Made by a program: the position numbers and the translations under genes
Shown: piece after piece, positions 53,991 to 62,667 of the stretch
Position numbering within the stretch: the first letter of the stretch is position 1
Layout of the letters: each line of letters begins with the position of its first letter
Notes under the pieces: generated by a model
The model's input: the letters and a program-made list of their open reading frames with translations, nothing else
Database searches by the model: none
Told to the model about the DNA's origin: nothing
Source of the DNA: Massilia litorea
Lineage (GTDB): Bacteria > Pseudomonadota > Gammaproteobacteria > Burkholderiales > Burkholderiaceae_D
DNA length: 64,000 nt
NCBI RefSeq assembly: GCF_015101885.1
Contig: NZ_CP062941.1
Location: 1,984,001-2,048,000 of the forward strand
Direction: 5' to 3'

Positions 53991-54169
53991 CGTGTTTTCA
54001 GTCAACAGGGCGAGCCATTTTACGGGCTAGGATCGAACGGTTGCATCACGTTATCGAGTGGTGCTTCGCGCGCGCAACGGCGCTCCGGATGGCTGGTCGC
54101 GCGTTTCAGTGTAAACTATCGAAAAGCCTAATGTTGTAGTCGGGATACTAGCCAACAGAGAGTCAGCGT

Positions 54170-54823
54170 ATGAAGAAGAGCAAAATCGGCACAACTCTGC
54201 CCATGGCCGGCCTGCCGCAGGGAGGCGAAACACTCGGCAATATCGGTCCGGCACCGTCAGGGTTGAATTTGGCCAATCATTTCCTCATCGCCATGCCTTC
54301 CATGGAAGACCCGATCTTCGGCGGCGCGGTGGTGTACATCTGCGAGCATAACGAAAAAGGCGTGCTCGGCGTCGTCATCAACAAGCCGACCGACATGACG
54401 ATGGAGGTGCTGTTCGACCGCATCGACCTGAAAGTGGCCGAAGGCCTGCGCGCGCAGGTAGTCGACGAGCCGATCATGTTCGGCGGTCCGGTCCAGGACG
54501 ACCGCGGCTTCGTGCTGCACAGCCCGAGCGGGCGCTATTCTTCCTCGCTGAACGTGACCGACGACGTCGCCTTCACCACCTCGATCGACGTGCTGGAAGC
54601 CGTCGCCAGCGGTGCCGGACCCGCCCGCATGCTGGTCTCGATCGGCTACGCCGGCTGGAGTCCGGGCCAGCTCGAGGAAGAATTGTCGCGCAACGGCTGG
54701 CTCACCGTGGGCGCCGACGCCCACGTGCTGTTCGACCTGCCTATCGAGGAGCGCTACAACGCCGCCATCAAATTGCTGGGTATCGATCCGATGATGCTCA
54801 CCACCGAGGCCGGCCATGCGTGA
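54170..54823 (+). CDS. yqgE: YqgE/AlgH family protein (UPF0301)
   Basis: A 217-aa cytosolic protein of the YqgE/AlgH family. The core starts near residue 33 with LNLANHFLIAMPSMEDPIFG, followed by YICEHNEKGVLGVVINKP and MFGGPVQDDRGFVLH, all family hallmarks. The first 30 residues are a variable extension. Its biochemical role is not settled; it nearly always precedes ruvX. It starts the run yqgE-ruvX-pyrR-pyrB-pyrC' after a 179-base gap. Confidence 0.93.
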   Translation: MKKSKIGTTLPMAGLPQGGETLGNIGPAPSGLNLANHFLIAMPSMEDPIFGGAVVYICEHNEKGVLGVVINKPTDMTMEVLFDRIDLKVAEGLRAQVVDEPIMFGGPVQDDRGFVLHSPSGRYSSSLNVTDDVAFTTSIDVLEAVASGAGPARMLVSIGYAGWSPGQLEEELSRNGWLTVGADAHVLFDLPIEERYNAAIKLLGIDPMMLTTEAGHA

Positions 54824-54838
54824 GCTTGGTCGAGATTG

Positions 54839-55231
54839 ATGGTTGAGATTGTTTTTGGATTCGACTTCGGCATCAAGCGGATCGGTATCGCGATGGGCAA
54901 TACGCTGACCGGGCAGGCCCAGCCTCTCACGGTCGTGAACGCCATCGACAACGCCACCCGCTTCAAGACCATCGGCGCGCTGATCGACGAGTGGCGCCCG
55001 ACGCGCCTGGTCGTCGGCGAGCCGCGCCATCCGGACGGCGCCGAGCACGACATGACCTTGCGCGCGCGCCGCTTCGCCAACCAGCTGCACGGCCGCTTCG
55101 ACCTGCCCGTCGAGCTGGTCGACGAGCGCTACTCCTCCGTCGTGATCCCCGCCAAGCGCGGCGAGATTATCGACGCCAAGGCTGCCTCCATCATTTTGCA
55201 ACAGTACTTTGACGATCATGCCAACAACTAA
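54839..55231 (+). CDS. ruvX: Putative pre-16S rRNA nuclease YqgF (RuvX)
   Basis: A 130-aa RNase H-fold protein. GFDFGIKRIGIAMGN, VVGEPRHPDGAEHD and LVDERYSS give the acidic cluster of YqgF, which finishes the 5' end of 16S rRNA in E. coli. The ATG at 54839 is used; a TTG directly before it is in frame. It overlaps pyrR by 14 bases. Confidence 0.95.
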   Translation: MVEIVFGFDFGIKRIGIAMGNTLTGQAQPLTVVNAIDNATRFKTIGALIDEWRPTRLVVGEPRHPDGAEHDMTLRARRFANQLHGRFDLPVELVDERYSSVVIPAKRGEIIDAKAASIILQQYFDDHANN

Positions 55232-55748
55232 TCAAGACTTCGATGCCGAGGCGCTGTACCGCGCCCTGCTCGAACAGGTGCGCGCGGGCCTCGCGAACGT
55301 GCCGGACGCCGCCATCGTCGGCATCCATTCGGGCGGCGCCTGGCTGGCCGAGCGCCTCGCCGCCGACCTCGACCTGAAAGGCCGCCTCGGCTTCATCGAC
55401 GTCTCGTTCTACCGCGACGACTATGCCAGGAAGGGCCTGCATCCGGACGTGAAGCCGACCCATATCGGCTTCAACGTCGACGGCGCCACCATCGTGCTGG
55501 TCGACGACGTACTCTACACGGGGCGCACGACGCGCGCCGCGATCAACGTGCTGTTCGACTACGGCCGCCCGGCCTGCATCAAGCTGGCGGCGCTGGCCGA
55601 CCGCGGCGGGCGCGAGCTGCCCGTGGCGCCCGATTTCGTCGGCGTGACCACCACGCTGGCAGGCCGCCAGTCGCTGTCGCTGGCACGCGACGCATCCGGC
55701 CAACTCTCGCTCACGATCGAAGAAGACAATGCCGACTCTGAACAATAA
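55218..55748 (+). CDS. pyrR: Bifunctional PyrR: pyr regulator / uracil phosphoribosyltransferase
   Basis: A 176-aa type I phosphoribosyltransferase. The PRPP loop is [29 protein letters not shown] and [13 protein letters not shown] are PyrR-like. In Gram-positives PyrR binds pyr mRNA to attenuate transcription; in Proteobacteria it can act as UPRTase, and its regulatory role is less clear. No obvious attenuator hairpin precedes pyrB because pyrR and pyrB overlap by 20 bases. Confidence 0.93.
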   Translation: MPTTNQDFDAEALYRALLEQVRAGLANVPDAAIVGIHSGGAWLAERLAADLDLKGRLGFIDVSFYRDDYARKGLHPDVKPTHIGFNVDGATIVLVDDVLYTGRTTRAAINVLFDYGRPACIKLAALADRGGRELPVAPDFVGVTTTLAGRQSLSLARDASGQLSLTIEEDNADSEQ

Positions 55749-56706
55749 CCCGCAACTGAACAAGAACGGCGAGCTGCAGCACCTGCTCACCATCGAAGGC
55801 CTGCCCAAGGCGATCATCAACCATATCCTCGACACCGCGCAGAGTTTCGTCGGCATCTCCGACCGCGAAGTGAAAAAGGTGCCGCTGATGCGCGGTAAAA
55901 GCGTGTTCAACCTGTTCTTCGAAAACAGCACCCGCACCCGCACCACCTTCGAGATCGCCTCGAAGCGCCTGTCGGCCGACGTCATCAACCTGAACATCCA
56001 GGCCTCTTCGACCACCAAGGGCGAGTCGCTGTTGGATACCATCGACAACCTGGCGGCCATGCACGCCGACATGTTCGTGGTGCGCCACGCGCAGTCGGGC
56101 GCGCCTTACCTGATCGCCAAGCACCTGAACGACAGCGGCCGCAAGGAAATCCACGTCGTCAACGCCGGCGACGGTCGCCATGCGCACCCGACCCAGGGCC
56201 TGCTCGACATGTACACGATCCGCCACTACAAGCAGGATTTTACGAACCTGCGCGTGGCCATCGTCGGCGACATCCTGCACAGCCGGGTGGCGCGTTCGGA
56301 CATTCACGCACTGACCACCCTCGGCGTGCCGGAAGTGCGCGCCATCGGCCCGCAGACCCTGCTGCCGAGCGGCCTGGAACACATGGGCGTGCGCGTGTTC
56401 AACAACATGGATGAAGGTCTGAAAGACGTCGACGTCATCATCATGCTGCGCCTGCAGAACGAGCGCATGTCGGGCGCGCTGCTGCCCTCGGCCCAGGAGT
56501 ATTTCAAGAGCTACGGCCTGACGCCCGAGCGCCTGGCGCTGGCCAGGCCGGACGCGATCGTGATGCACCCGGGGCCGATGAACCGTGGCGTCGAGATCGA
56601 CTCGGCGGTGGCCGACGGCAAGCAGGCCGTCATTCTGCCGCAGGTGACCTTCGGGATCGCGGTACGGATGGCGGTGATGAGTATTTTGGCGGGAGGCAGA
56701 GCTTGA
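55729..56706 (+). CDS. pyrB: Aspartate carbamoyltransferase catalytic subunit
   Basis: A 325-aa ATCase that commits carbamoyl phosphate to pyrimidines. The carbamoyl-phosphate loop is [18 protein letters not shown], and the later [12 protein letters not shown] and [11 protein letters not shown] are standard. It is longer than E. coli PyrB (311 aa) at the N-terminus, like the class A ATCases that assemble with an inactive PyrC'. No pyrI is adjacent. Overlaps pyrR (20 bases) and pyrC' (4 bases). Confidence 0.96.
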   Translation: MPTLNNNPQLNKNGELQHLLTIEGLPKAIINHILDTAQSFVGISDREVKKVPLMRGKSVFNLFFENSTRTRTTFEIASKRLSADVINLNIQASSTTKGESLLDTIDNLAAMHADMFVVRHAQSGAPYLIAKHLNDSGRKEIHVVNAGDGRHAHPTQGLLDMYTIRHYKQDFTNLRVAIVGDILHSRVARSDIHALTTLGVPEVRAIGPQTLLPSGLEHMGVRVFNNMDEGLKDVDVIIMLRLQNERMSGALLPSAQEYFKSYGLTPERLALARPDAIVMHPGPMNRGVEIDSAVADGKQAVILPQVTFGIAVRMAVMSILAGGRA

Positions 56707-57998
56707 ACTTCGCACGGATGAAATTACATATCAAGAACGGGCGTGTCATCGACCCGGCGAATAACATTGACCGCGTGACGGACCTGTTCATCGTGGATGG
56801 CAAGGTAGCCGCTGTAGGGGACGCGCCCGCCGGCTTCGTGGCCGACGACACCATCGACGCTTCCAATCTCGTGGTCGCTCCTGGCCTCGTGGATCTGTCG
56901 GCACGCCTGCGCGAGCCGGGCTACGAATACAAGGCGACGCTGGAGTCGGAAATGCGCGCTGCGGTGCAGGGCGGCGTGACGACGCTGGTCTGCCCGCCCG
57001 ACACTGATCCGGTGCTGGACGAGCCGGGCCTGGTCGAAATGCTGAAACACCGCGCCCGCAACCTGGACCTGGCCCAGGTGCACCCGCTGGGTGCGCTGAC
57101 CATGGGCCTGAAGGGAGAAGCGCTGACCGAAATGGCCGAGCTGACCGAGGCCGGCTGCATCGGCTTCGCCCAGGCCGAAGTGCCGATCCTGGACACCAAC
57201 GTCCTGCTGCGCGCCCTGCAGTATGCGAAAACCTTCGGCTATACCGTCTGGCTGCGCCCGCAGGATCCGCACATCGGCCGCGGCGGCGTCGCCCACAGCG
57301 GGCCGCTGGCCTCGCGCCTGGGCCTGTCGGGCGTGCCCGTCATGGCCGAGACGATCGCCCTGCACACCATTTTCGATCTGGTGCGCTCGACCGGCGCCCG
57401 CGTCCACCTGTGCCGCATGTCGTCCGCGGCCGGCCTCGACCTGGTGCGCGCGGCGAAGAAGGAAGGCTTGCCGGTCACCTGCGACGTCGGCGTGCACCAC
57501 CTGCACATGACCGACGCCGACATCGGCTTCTTCGATTCCAACGCGCGCCTGACCCCGCCGGTCCGGAGCGGCCGCGACCGCGACGCCATCACGGCCGCCC
57601 TGCTGGACGGCACCATCGACGCCGTCTGTTCGGACCACACCCCGGTCGACGACGACGAGAAGCTGCTGCCTTTCGCCGAAGCCTCGCCGGGCGCCACCGG
57701 CCTGGAATTGCTGCTGTCGCTGATGCTGAAGTGGGTGGAAGACCAGCGCGGACAGGATGCCCTGCCGCGTGCGCTGGCCAAGATCACCGCCGACGCCGCA
57801 CGCACGGCGGGCCTGGCAGCCGGCGACCTGAAAGTGGGCGCGGCCGCCGACATCGTCGTGTTCGACCCGAACGTCCGCTGGCTGGTCGAAGGCGCGGCGC
57901 TGGCCAGCCAGGGCAAGCACACGCCTTTCCTGGGCTATGAACTGACCGGCCAGGTGCAAGTCACGGTCGTCGGCGGGCGCATCGCCTACCAGCGTTAA
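56703..57998 (+). CDS. Non-catalytic dihydroorotase homologue (PyrC'/PyrX) of the ATCase complex
   Basis: A 431-aa amidohydrolase-fold protein. Where active dihydroorotase has the metal pair HxH (PGLVDLHVHLREPG), this one reads [14 protein letters not shown]: both histidines are gone. The later substrate region keeps [11 protein letters not shown]. Such PyrC' proteins in Pseudomonas assemble with PyrB and are needed for its activity but have no dihydroorotase activity. The TTG at 56703 has GGGAGG six to eight bases upstream and overlaps the pyrB stop; ATG 56718 is the alternative but is too far from that site. A real pyrC must exist elsewhere. Confidence 0.9.
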   Translation: MNFARMKLHIKNGRVIDPANNIDRVTDLFIVDGKVAAVGDAPAGFVADDTIDASNLVVAPGLVDLSARLREPGYEYKATLESEMRAAVQGGVTTLVCPPDTDPVLDEPGLVEMLKHRARNLDLAQVHPLGALTMGLKGEALTEMAELTEAGCIGFAQAEVPILDTNVLLRALQYAKTFGYTVWLRPQDPHIGRGGVAHSGPLASRLGLSGVPVMAETIALHTIFDLVRSTGARVHLCRMSSAAGLDLVRAAKKEGLPVTCDVGVHHLHMTDADIGFFDSNARLTPPVRSGRDRDAITAALLDGTIDAVCSDHTPVDDDEKLLPFAEASPGATGLELLLSLMLKWVEDQRGQDALPRALAKITADAARTAGLAAGDLKVGAAADIVVFDPNVRWLVEGAALASQGKHTPFLGYELTGQVQVTVVGGRIAYQR

Positions 57999-58005
57999 GC
58001 ATTGC

Positions 58006-58023
58006 GCGGGGCTGCGGCCCCGC
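58006..58023 (+). terminator. Possible weak terminator or attenuator after pyrC'
   Basis: A 7-bp G+C-rich stem GCGGGGC / GCCCCGC with a TGCG loop, eight bases past the pyrC' stop, followed by TTCTCTTTTCT. The tail is pyrimidine-rich but not a pure T run, so termination may be partial and the acyltransferase gene could still be read through. Confidence 0.5.
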
Positions 58024-58037
58024 TTCTCTTTTCTACG

Positions 58038-58811
58038 ATGATTCGACTTCGCCTCGCCTGGCGCCTCGCGCGCGTGATCGTCCACCTGCTGGCAGGCCTG
58101 GCGACCTGCGCGCTCGTCTTCCCCTGGGCCGGCCGCCGGCTGCGCGACGCGGCCACGCGGCGCTGGTCGCGCCGCCTGCTGGCGATCTGCAACGTCCGGG
58201 TGGAAGAAGCCCCGGGCGCGCCGGCGCTCGAGCACGCGCTGTTCGTCGCGAACCACGTCTCCTGGCTCGACATCTTCGTCCTCAATTCGCTGCACCCCTG
58301 CCGCTTCGTCGCCAAGGCCGAGATCCGGTCCTGGCCGGTGCTCGGCTGGCTGGCCGCCGCCGCCGGCACGGTGTTTATCGCGCGCGGCAACCGGCGCGAG
58401 CTGCGCCACATTTTCAAAGGGATCGTGTCGGTGCTGAGACAGGGCGAGCGGGTCGCCTTCTTCCCCGAGGGGACCGTCGGCCAGCAGGGTAGCGTGCTGC
58501 CCTTCCACGCCAACCTGTTCGAGGCCGCGATCGACGCCAAAGTCGCGCTGCAGCCCTGCGCGCTGGCCTATCTCGACGAGGCCGGCGCCTGGCACCGCGG
58601 CGTCGACTATGCGGGCGACGTGAGTTTCGTCGACAGCATCGTCACCATCCTCGGCGGCGCGCCGGTGCGGGCACGCGTGGCCTGCCTGGCCCCGATCGCG
58701 GGAGAGGGTGCGCACCGGCGCGAACTGGCGCAGGCGGCGCACGACGCGATCCAGGCGGCGCTGAGGCCCGTGGACGCATCGCCGCTCCTGGCGCAATCGG
58801 GCAGCGTCTAG
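58038..58811 (+). CDS. 1-acyl-sn-glycerol-3-phosphate acyltransferase family (PlsC-like)
   Basis: A 257-aa membrane-associated acyltransferase. An N-terminal hydrophobic segment ([19 protein letters not shown]) precedes the family motifs: the HxxxxD box in [21 protein letters not shown] and the acceptor motif FFPEGT. It could be the phospholipid enzyme or a relative acylating ornithine lipids; the sequence does not decide. Its stop shares a CTAG with the convergent apaH stop. Confidence 0.86.
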   Translation: MIRLRLAWRLARVIVHLLAGLATCALVFPWAGRRLRDAATRRWSRRLLAICNVRVEEAPGAPALEHALFVANHVSWLDIFVLNSLHPCRFVAKAEIRSWPVLGWLAAAAGTVFIARGNRRELRHIFKGIVSVLRQGERVAFFPEGTVGQQGSVLPFHANLFEAAIDAKVALQPCALAYLDEAGAWHRGVDYAGDVSFVDSIVTILGGAPVRARVACLAPIAGEGAHRRELAQAAHDAIQAALRPVDASPLLAQSGSV

Positions 58812-59659
58812 CCTTTTCCGCTGTGCGGCCGGTATTCCGGGCAGTCGACCTGCAGCAGGCCTCGGTCGTCCAGGCAGACGGCGGTCAGCTTGCCGCCCCA
58901 GACGCAGCCGCTGTCGAGTCCCACCAGGTTCGGGCGCAGGATCAGGCCCAGCGCCGACCAGTGGCCGAACACCACCGTCACGTCCATCGTGCGCCGGCCC
59001 GGCAGGTCGAACCAGGGCAGCAGGCCCGATCCGATCGGTCCGCTCTCGCTTTCCTTGTGCGCGAAATCCATCGTCCCGTCGGGCAGGCACAGGCGCATGC
59101 GGGTGAGGGCGTTGACGATGCAGCGCAGGCGGTCCATGCCGGTCAAGTTGTCGTCCCAGCGGTCGGGCTGGTTGCCGTACATCTGCGCCAGGAAATCGAT
59201 CCAGCCGTCGCCGCGCAGGACCTCCTCGACCTCATTGGCGAGCGCCATCGTCTGCGCCGCGTCCCACTGCGGCGCCACCCCGGCATGCACCAGCAGGTGG
59301 GCGTCGACGAAGATCGCCAGCGGACGCCCGCGCAGCCAGGCCAGCAGTTCGTCGCGGTCGGGGGCGGCGAGGATCTCGTCCAGGGTGTCGGACTTGCTGG
59401 CGCGCTGGGCGCCGGCGGCCACCGCCAGCAGGTGCAGGTCGTGGTTGCCGAGCAGGGCTTCCACGCGGCCGCCGCTCGTTTCGGCCAGCGCCTTCATGCG
59501 CCGCAGGGCCAGCAGCGACTCCGGGCCGCGGTTGATCAGGTCGCCGACAAAGAGGATGCGCGCATGGGTGCCGGCGCCGGCGTCCTGCGCGATTTTTTCC
59601 AGCAGGGCCTCTGCCTCATGGGCGCAACCCTGCAGGTCGCCGATGACATAGGTTTTCAT
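58808..59659 (-). CDS. apaH: Bis(5'-nucleosyl)-tetraphosphatase, symmetrical
   Basis: A 283-aa calcineurin-like phosphoesterase that hydrolyses Ap4A to two ADP and removes Np4 caps from RNA. Metal motifs are GDLQGC near the N-terminus, [21 protein letters not shown] and HAGVAPQW, with GHWSALG near the C-terminus. Length is as in E. coli ApaH (280 aa). Together with RppH at the window's start it makes two 5'-end RNA decapping enzymes in this segment. Stop overlaps the acyltransferase stop. Confidence 0.96.
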   Translation of the reverse strand: MKTYVIGDLQGCAHEAEALLEKIAQDAGAGTHARILFVGDLINRGPESLLALRRMKALAETSGGRVEALLGNHDLHLLAVAAGAQRASKSDTLDEILAAPDRDELLAWLRGRPLAIFVDAHLLVHAGVAPQWDAAQTMALANEVEEVLRGDGWIDFLAQMYGNQPDRWDDNLTGMDRLRCIVNALTRMRLCLPDGTMDFAHKESESGPIGSGLLPWFDLPGRRTMDVTVVFGHWSALGLILRPNLVGLDSGCVWGGKLTAVCLDDRGLLQVDCPEYRPHSGKG

Positions 59660-59820
59660 AATCTGACTTCCTGGCCGCCGCGGCGGATATTCTTGTTGGA
59701 TAATGCCGCCAACGCAGCGATGCGGACGGATGAATGGCTGTGGAGGGCATACTAAATGATTTTGCCGGGGTGCGCAGTCTTGCGGACCGGGCGGTTCGAA
59801 TACTCAGGACAGGGGACGGC

Positions 59821-60720
59821 ATGAGCAGCATGCACAGGGCGCGCAAGGGAATCATCCTGGCGGGCGGATCGGGTTCGCGCCTGTATCCGATGACGACGGC
59901 TATCTCGAAGCAAATGCTGCCGGTGTACGACAAGCCGATGATTTATTATCCGCTAACGACGCTGATGCAGGCGGGAATACGCGAAATCCTGATTATCTCG
60001 ACCGAACAGGATTTGCCGCGCTTCCAGCAATTGCTGGGCGATGGAGGGCAATGGGGATTGGCCCTGCATTATGCCGTCCAGCCCGCGCCCGAGGGAATCG
60101 CGCAAGCCTACCTGATCGGCCGCGCATTTCTGGCCGGTGGTCCCGCGGCATTGGTCCTGGGCGATAATATCTTTTATGGCCATGGCCTGGAGCAGACACT
60201 GCAGGCGGCCAGCGCGCGCAACGAGGGCGCGACCGTATTTGCCTACCATGTGAACGATCCGCAGCGTTACGGCGTGATCGAATTCGACCGCGGCGGCAAG
60301 GCCTTGTCGATCGAGGAAAAACCGCAGGTGCTGAAATCGAATTATGCGGTGACCGGACTGTATTTCCACGATGGCGGAGTCTGCGATATCGCGGCCGGCC
60401 TGCGTCCCTCGGCACGGGGCGAACTGGAAATCACCGATATTAACCAGGCTTATCTGTCGGCAGGGCGATTGCGGGTCGAGCTGATGGGGCGTGGGATGGC
60501 CTGGCTCGATACCGGCACCCATGAATCCCTGCTCGATGCCTCGCAATTCATCGCCACCATCGAAAAACGCCAGGGCCTGAAAGTGGCGGTGCCCGAAGAA
60601 ACGGCATTTCGGATGGGCTATATCGATGCCGCGCAACTGCACGCCCTGGCCGCGCCCATATCCGGTACCGGATATGGGCAGTACCTGCTGCAATTGCTCA
60701 GGGAAGGCGTGCTGAAATAA
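59821..60720 (+). CDS. rmlA: Glucose-1-phosphate thymidylyltransferase
   Basis: A 299-aa nucleotidyltransferase making dTDP-glucose, the first step to dTDP-L-rhamnose. The signature [20 protein letters not shown] and [12 protein letters not shown] are RmlA-type, as are [12 protein letters not shown] and the C-terminal [13 protein letters not shown]. The ATG at 59821 has AGGGGA upstream; an ATG at 59734 would add an unlikely 29-residue lead. rmlB, rmlC and rmlD are not in the window. Confidence 0.95.
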   Translation: MSSMHRARKGIILAGGSGSRLYPMTTAISKQMLPVYDKPMIYYPLTTLMQAGIREILIISTEQDLPRFQQLLGDGGQWGLALHYAVQPAPEGIAQAYLIGRAFLAGGPAALVLGDNIFYGHGLEQTLQAASARNEGATVFAYHVNDPQRYGVIEFDRGGKALSIEEKPQVLKSNYAVTGLYFHDGGVCDIAAGLRPSARGELEITDINQAYLSAGRLRVELMGRGMAWLDTGTHESLLDASQFIATIEKRQGLKVAVPEETAFRMGYIDAAQLHALAAPISGTGYGQYLLQLLREGVLK

Positions 60721-60980
60721 GCGCCTGGCGCGCGCTGCTGTCTTCCGGCAAGCTCGATCGCCGCCACCGAATTGCGTTTTCGATACATCCTCGCACCCGG
60801 TCTGGCGCAATTCCAACACTACTCACGCGGTACACGGGCCTGCCCGCGTTGAGGGCGCTTATCCGGTTAGAATAGATTTGACTCCTTTGCAAGCACGCGA
60901 GGTGGACGTTTCTCGTGCGCCTTTCGCCGCCCCGGCGTCCAGAGCGGCTGCCCGTTGCGCTTTAAAACCGCGGAAACGCC

Positions 60981-62081
60981 ATGTTTTCATTCTTCGTCAG
61001 CTTCGTCTGCTCGGCCCTGCTGACCCTGCTTGTGATCAAGCACGCGAGACTGCGCAGGCTGGCGCTCGACACCGACTTCAAGGGGGTGCAGCGCGCGCAT
61101 ACGCACCTGGTGGCCCGGATTGGCGGGCTGCCGATCTACCTGTCGGTGGTGCTGGCCGCCGCGATCTCGATCGCGCGCCAGCCGACGTCCTTGCAAGCGC
61201 TGCCGCCGCTGCTGCTGTGCGCCTTCGTCGCCTTCCTCGGCGGCGTGCTCGAAGACTATACCGGGGCGGTGCGGCCTTCGCGCCGGCTGCTGTTGACGAT
61301 GACCGGCGCCATGCTGGCCTATCTGCTGCTCGACGCGGCCATCGGACGCATCGACCTGCCGTTCGGAATGGTGATTTTTGTCGCGGGCTGGGTGGCGCTG
61401 CCGCTGACGGTATTGGCGGTGGCGGGGATTGCGAACGCGGTGAATATCATCGACGGCTTCAATGGCCTGGCAAGCATGGTCACGATCTGCATGCTGCTGT
61501 CGCTGGCCTATGTAGCCTTGCAAGTGAACGACATGTTCATCCTGATTACCGCCCTGATGGTCGCCGGTGCGACCGCCGGGTTCCTGATCTGGAATTATCC
61601 GGTGGGCCTGATATTCCTCGGCGATGGCGGCGCCTATTTCATTGGATTCATGCTTGGCGAACTGGCCCTGTTGCTGGTAATGCGCAACCCGCAAGTGTCG
61701 ACCTGGTACGCGGCATTGCTGCTCATTTATCCCGCATTCGAAACCCTTTTCTCCGCTTACCGCCGTATGTTTGTGCGCGGAAAATCGCCTGGGGTACCCG
61801 ACGGTATTCACTTGCACAGCCTTATTTTCAGGCGTATTGTCAGGTGGACTGTCGGTAATAAAGAGGCCAGGGCGCTGCTCCAGCGTAATGCTCGTACCTC
61901 GCCTTATTTGTGGTTATTTTCACTCATGGCCGTCATCCCTGCCACATTGTTCTGGCAAAATACAATCGTCTTGATAGTATTCTGTTTATTGTTCGTTATC
62001 AGCTACCTGTGGCTGTATGCGCGTATTGTTCGATTCAAATCGCCGAGATGGCTGATTTCGCGCAAGAAGGACTGGCAATAA
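60981..62081 (+). CDS. WecA/MraY-like polyprenyl-phosphate sugar-1-phosphate transferase
   Basis: A 366-aa multi-span membrane protein (about ten helices) of the glycosyltransferase 4 family. It starts a surface glycan on undecaprenyl phosphate with GlcNAc-1-P or a related sugar. Motifs are an early HTHLVARIGGLPIY, NAVNIIDGFNGLA with the catalytic Asp, and IFLGDGGAYFIGFMLGELA. A His-containing loop GVPDGIHLHSLIFRR agrees with WecA-like enzymes. The last 15 residues are very basic. The donor sugar is not determinable. Confidence 0.9.
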   Translation: MFSFFVSFVCSALLTLLVIKHARLRRLALDTDFKGVQRAHTHLVARIGGLPIYLSVVLAAAISIARQPTSLQALPPLLLCAFVAFLGGVLEDYTGAVRPSRRLLLTMTGAMLAYLLLDAAIGRIDLPFGMVIFVAGWVALPLTVLAVAGIANAVNIIDGFNGLASMVTICMLLSLAYVALQVNDMFILITALMVAGATAGFLIWNYPVGLIFLGDGGAYFIGFMLGELALLLVMRNPQVSTWYAALLLIYPAFETLFSAYRRMFVRGKSPGVPDGIHLHSLIFRRIVRWTVGNKEARALLQRNARTSPYLWLFSLMAVIPATLFWQNTIVLIVFCLLFVISYLWLYARIVRFKSPRWLISRKKDWQ

Positions 62082-62157
62082 ATTGCCAATGTAGTATATT
62101 GCGACATTTGGTGAGATTTCACCTGAATTGGATTAACCCAACTTTCGAGGAACGATG

Positions 62158-62469
62158 ATGGATCTGTCAAATATGTCGGTTGGCGATTTGCGCAACCTGC
62201 AGGAGCAAATCAAGCAGGAAATGAAACAGCGCGAGCACCAGGAAGTGCAGCAGGCACGCGAGCAGATCCTGGCTATCGCTCAAAAGGTAGGCGTACCGCT
62301 GAAAGACCTGATGACCACGCCTGCACGTGGAACCAAAACTGGTACGGTCGCTGTGCGTTATCGCCACCCGGACAATTCGTCGCAGCAGTGGACCGGCCGC
62401 GGCCGCCAGCCTAAATGGGTCAAGGAATGGGTCGAAGGCGGTAAGTCGCTCGATAAACTGCGCGTTTAA
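62158..62469 (+). CDS. H-NS family nucleoid-associated protein
   Basis: A 103-aa DNA-binding silencer. An N-terminal coiled-coil oligomerisation region (residues 1-45, QEQIKQEMKQREHQEVQQAR) is joined to the C-terminal AT-hook-like motif YRHP...WTGRGRQPKW seen in H-NS proteins of Betaproteobacteria. Two tandem ATGs occur (62155, 62158); the second is better spaced from AGGA. It lies between two polysaccharide genes. Its base composition does not stand out from its neighbours. Confidence 0.93.
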   Translation: MDLSNMSVGDLRNLQEQIKQEMKQREHQEVQQAREQILAIAQKVGVPLKDLMTTPARGTKTGTVAVRYRHPDNSSQQWTGRGRQPKWVKEWVEGGKSLDKLRV

Positions 62470-62667
62470 ATCCTTCCCCCGTTACCGGCGCTCGCCGCTA
62501 ACGTACTTCTGCACCTCAGCCGGCCATCCGTTTCCACGGTGGCCGCGCTTGCCGCTACAATACCCCCTGTTTTGTCATCCTCTCATCATTGGCGCTGGCC
62601 GCTTTCCGTGCTGTTCATATGCACCCACCGGGCAGGCATCGCGGCGCCCGACTCTTCAAGGTAGAAC

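Noticed and set aside
56703..57998. Annotation as catalytically active dihydroorotase PyrC
   Set aside because: Both histidines of the HxH metal motif are replaced (SAR); fits the non-catalytic PyrC' type.
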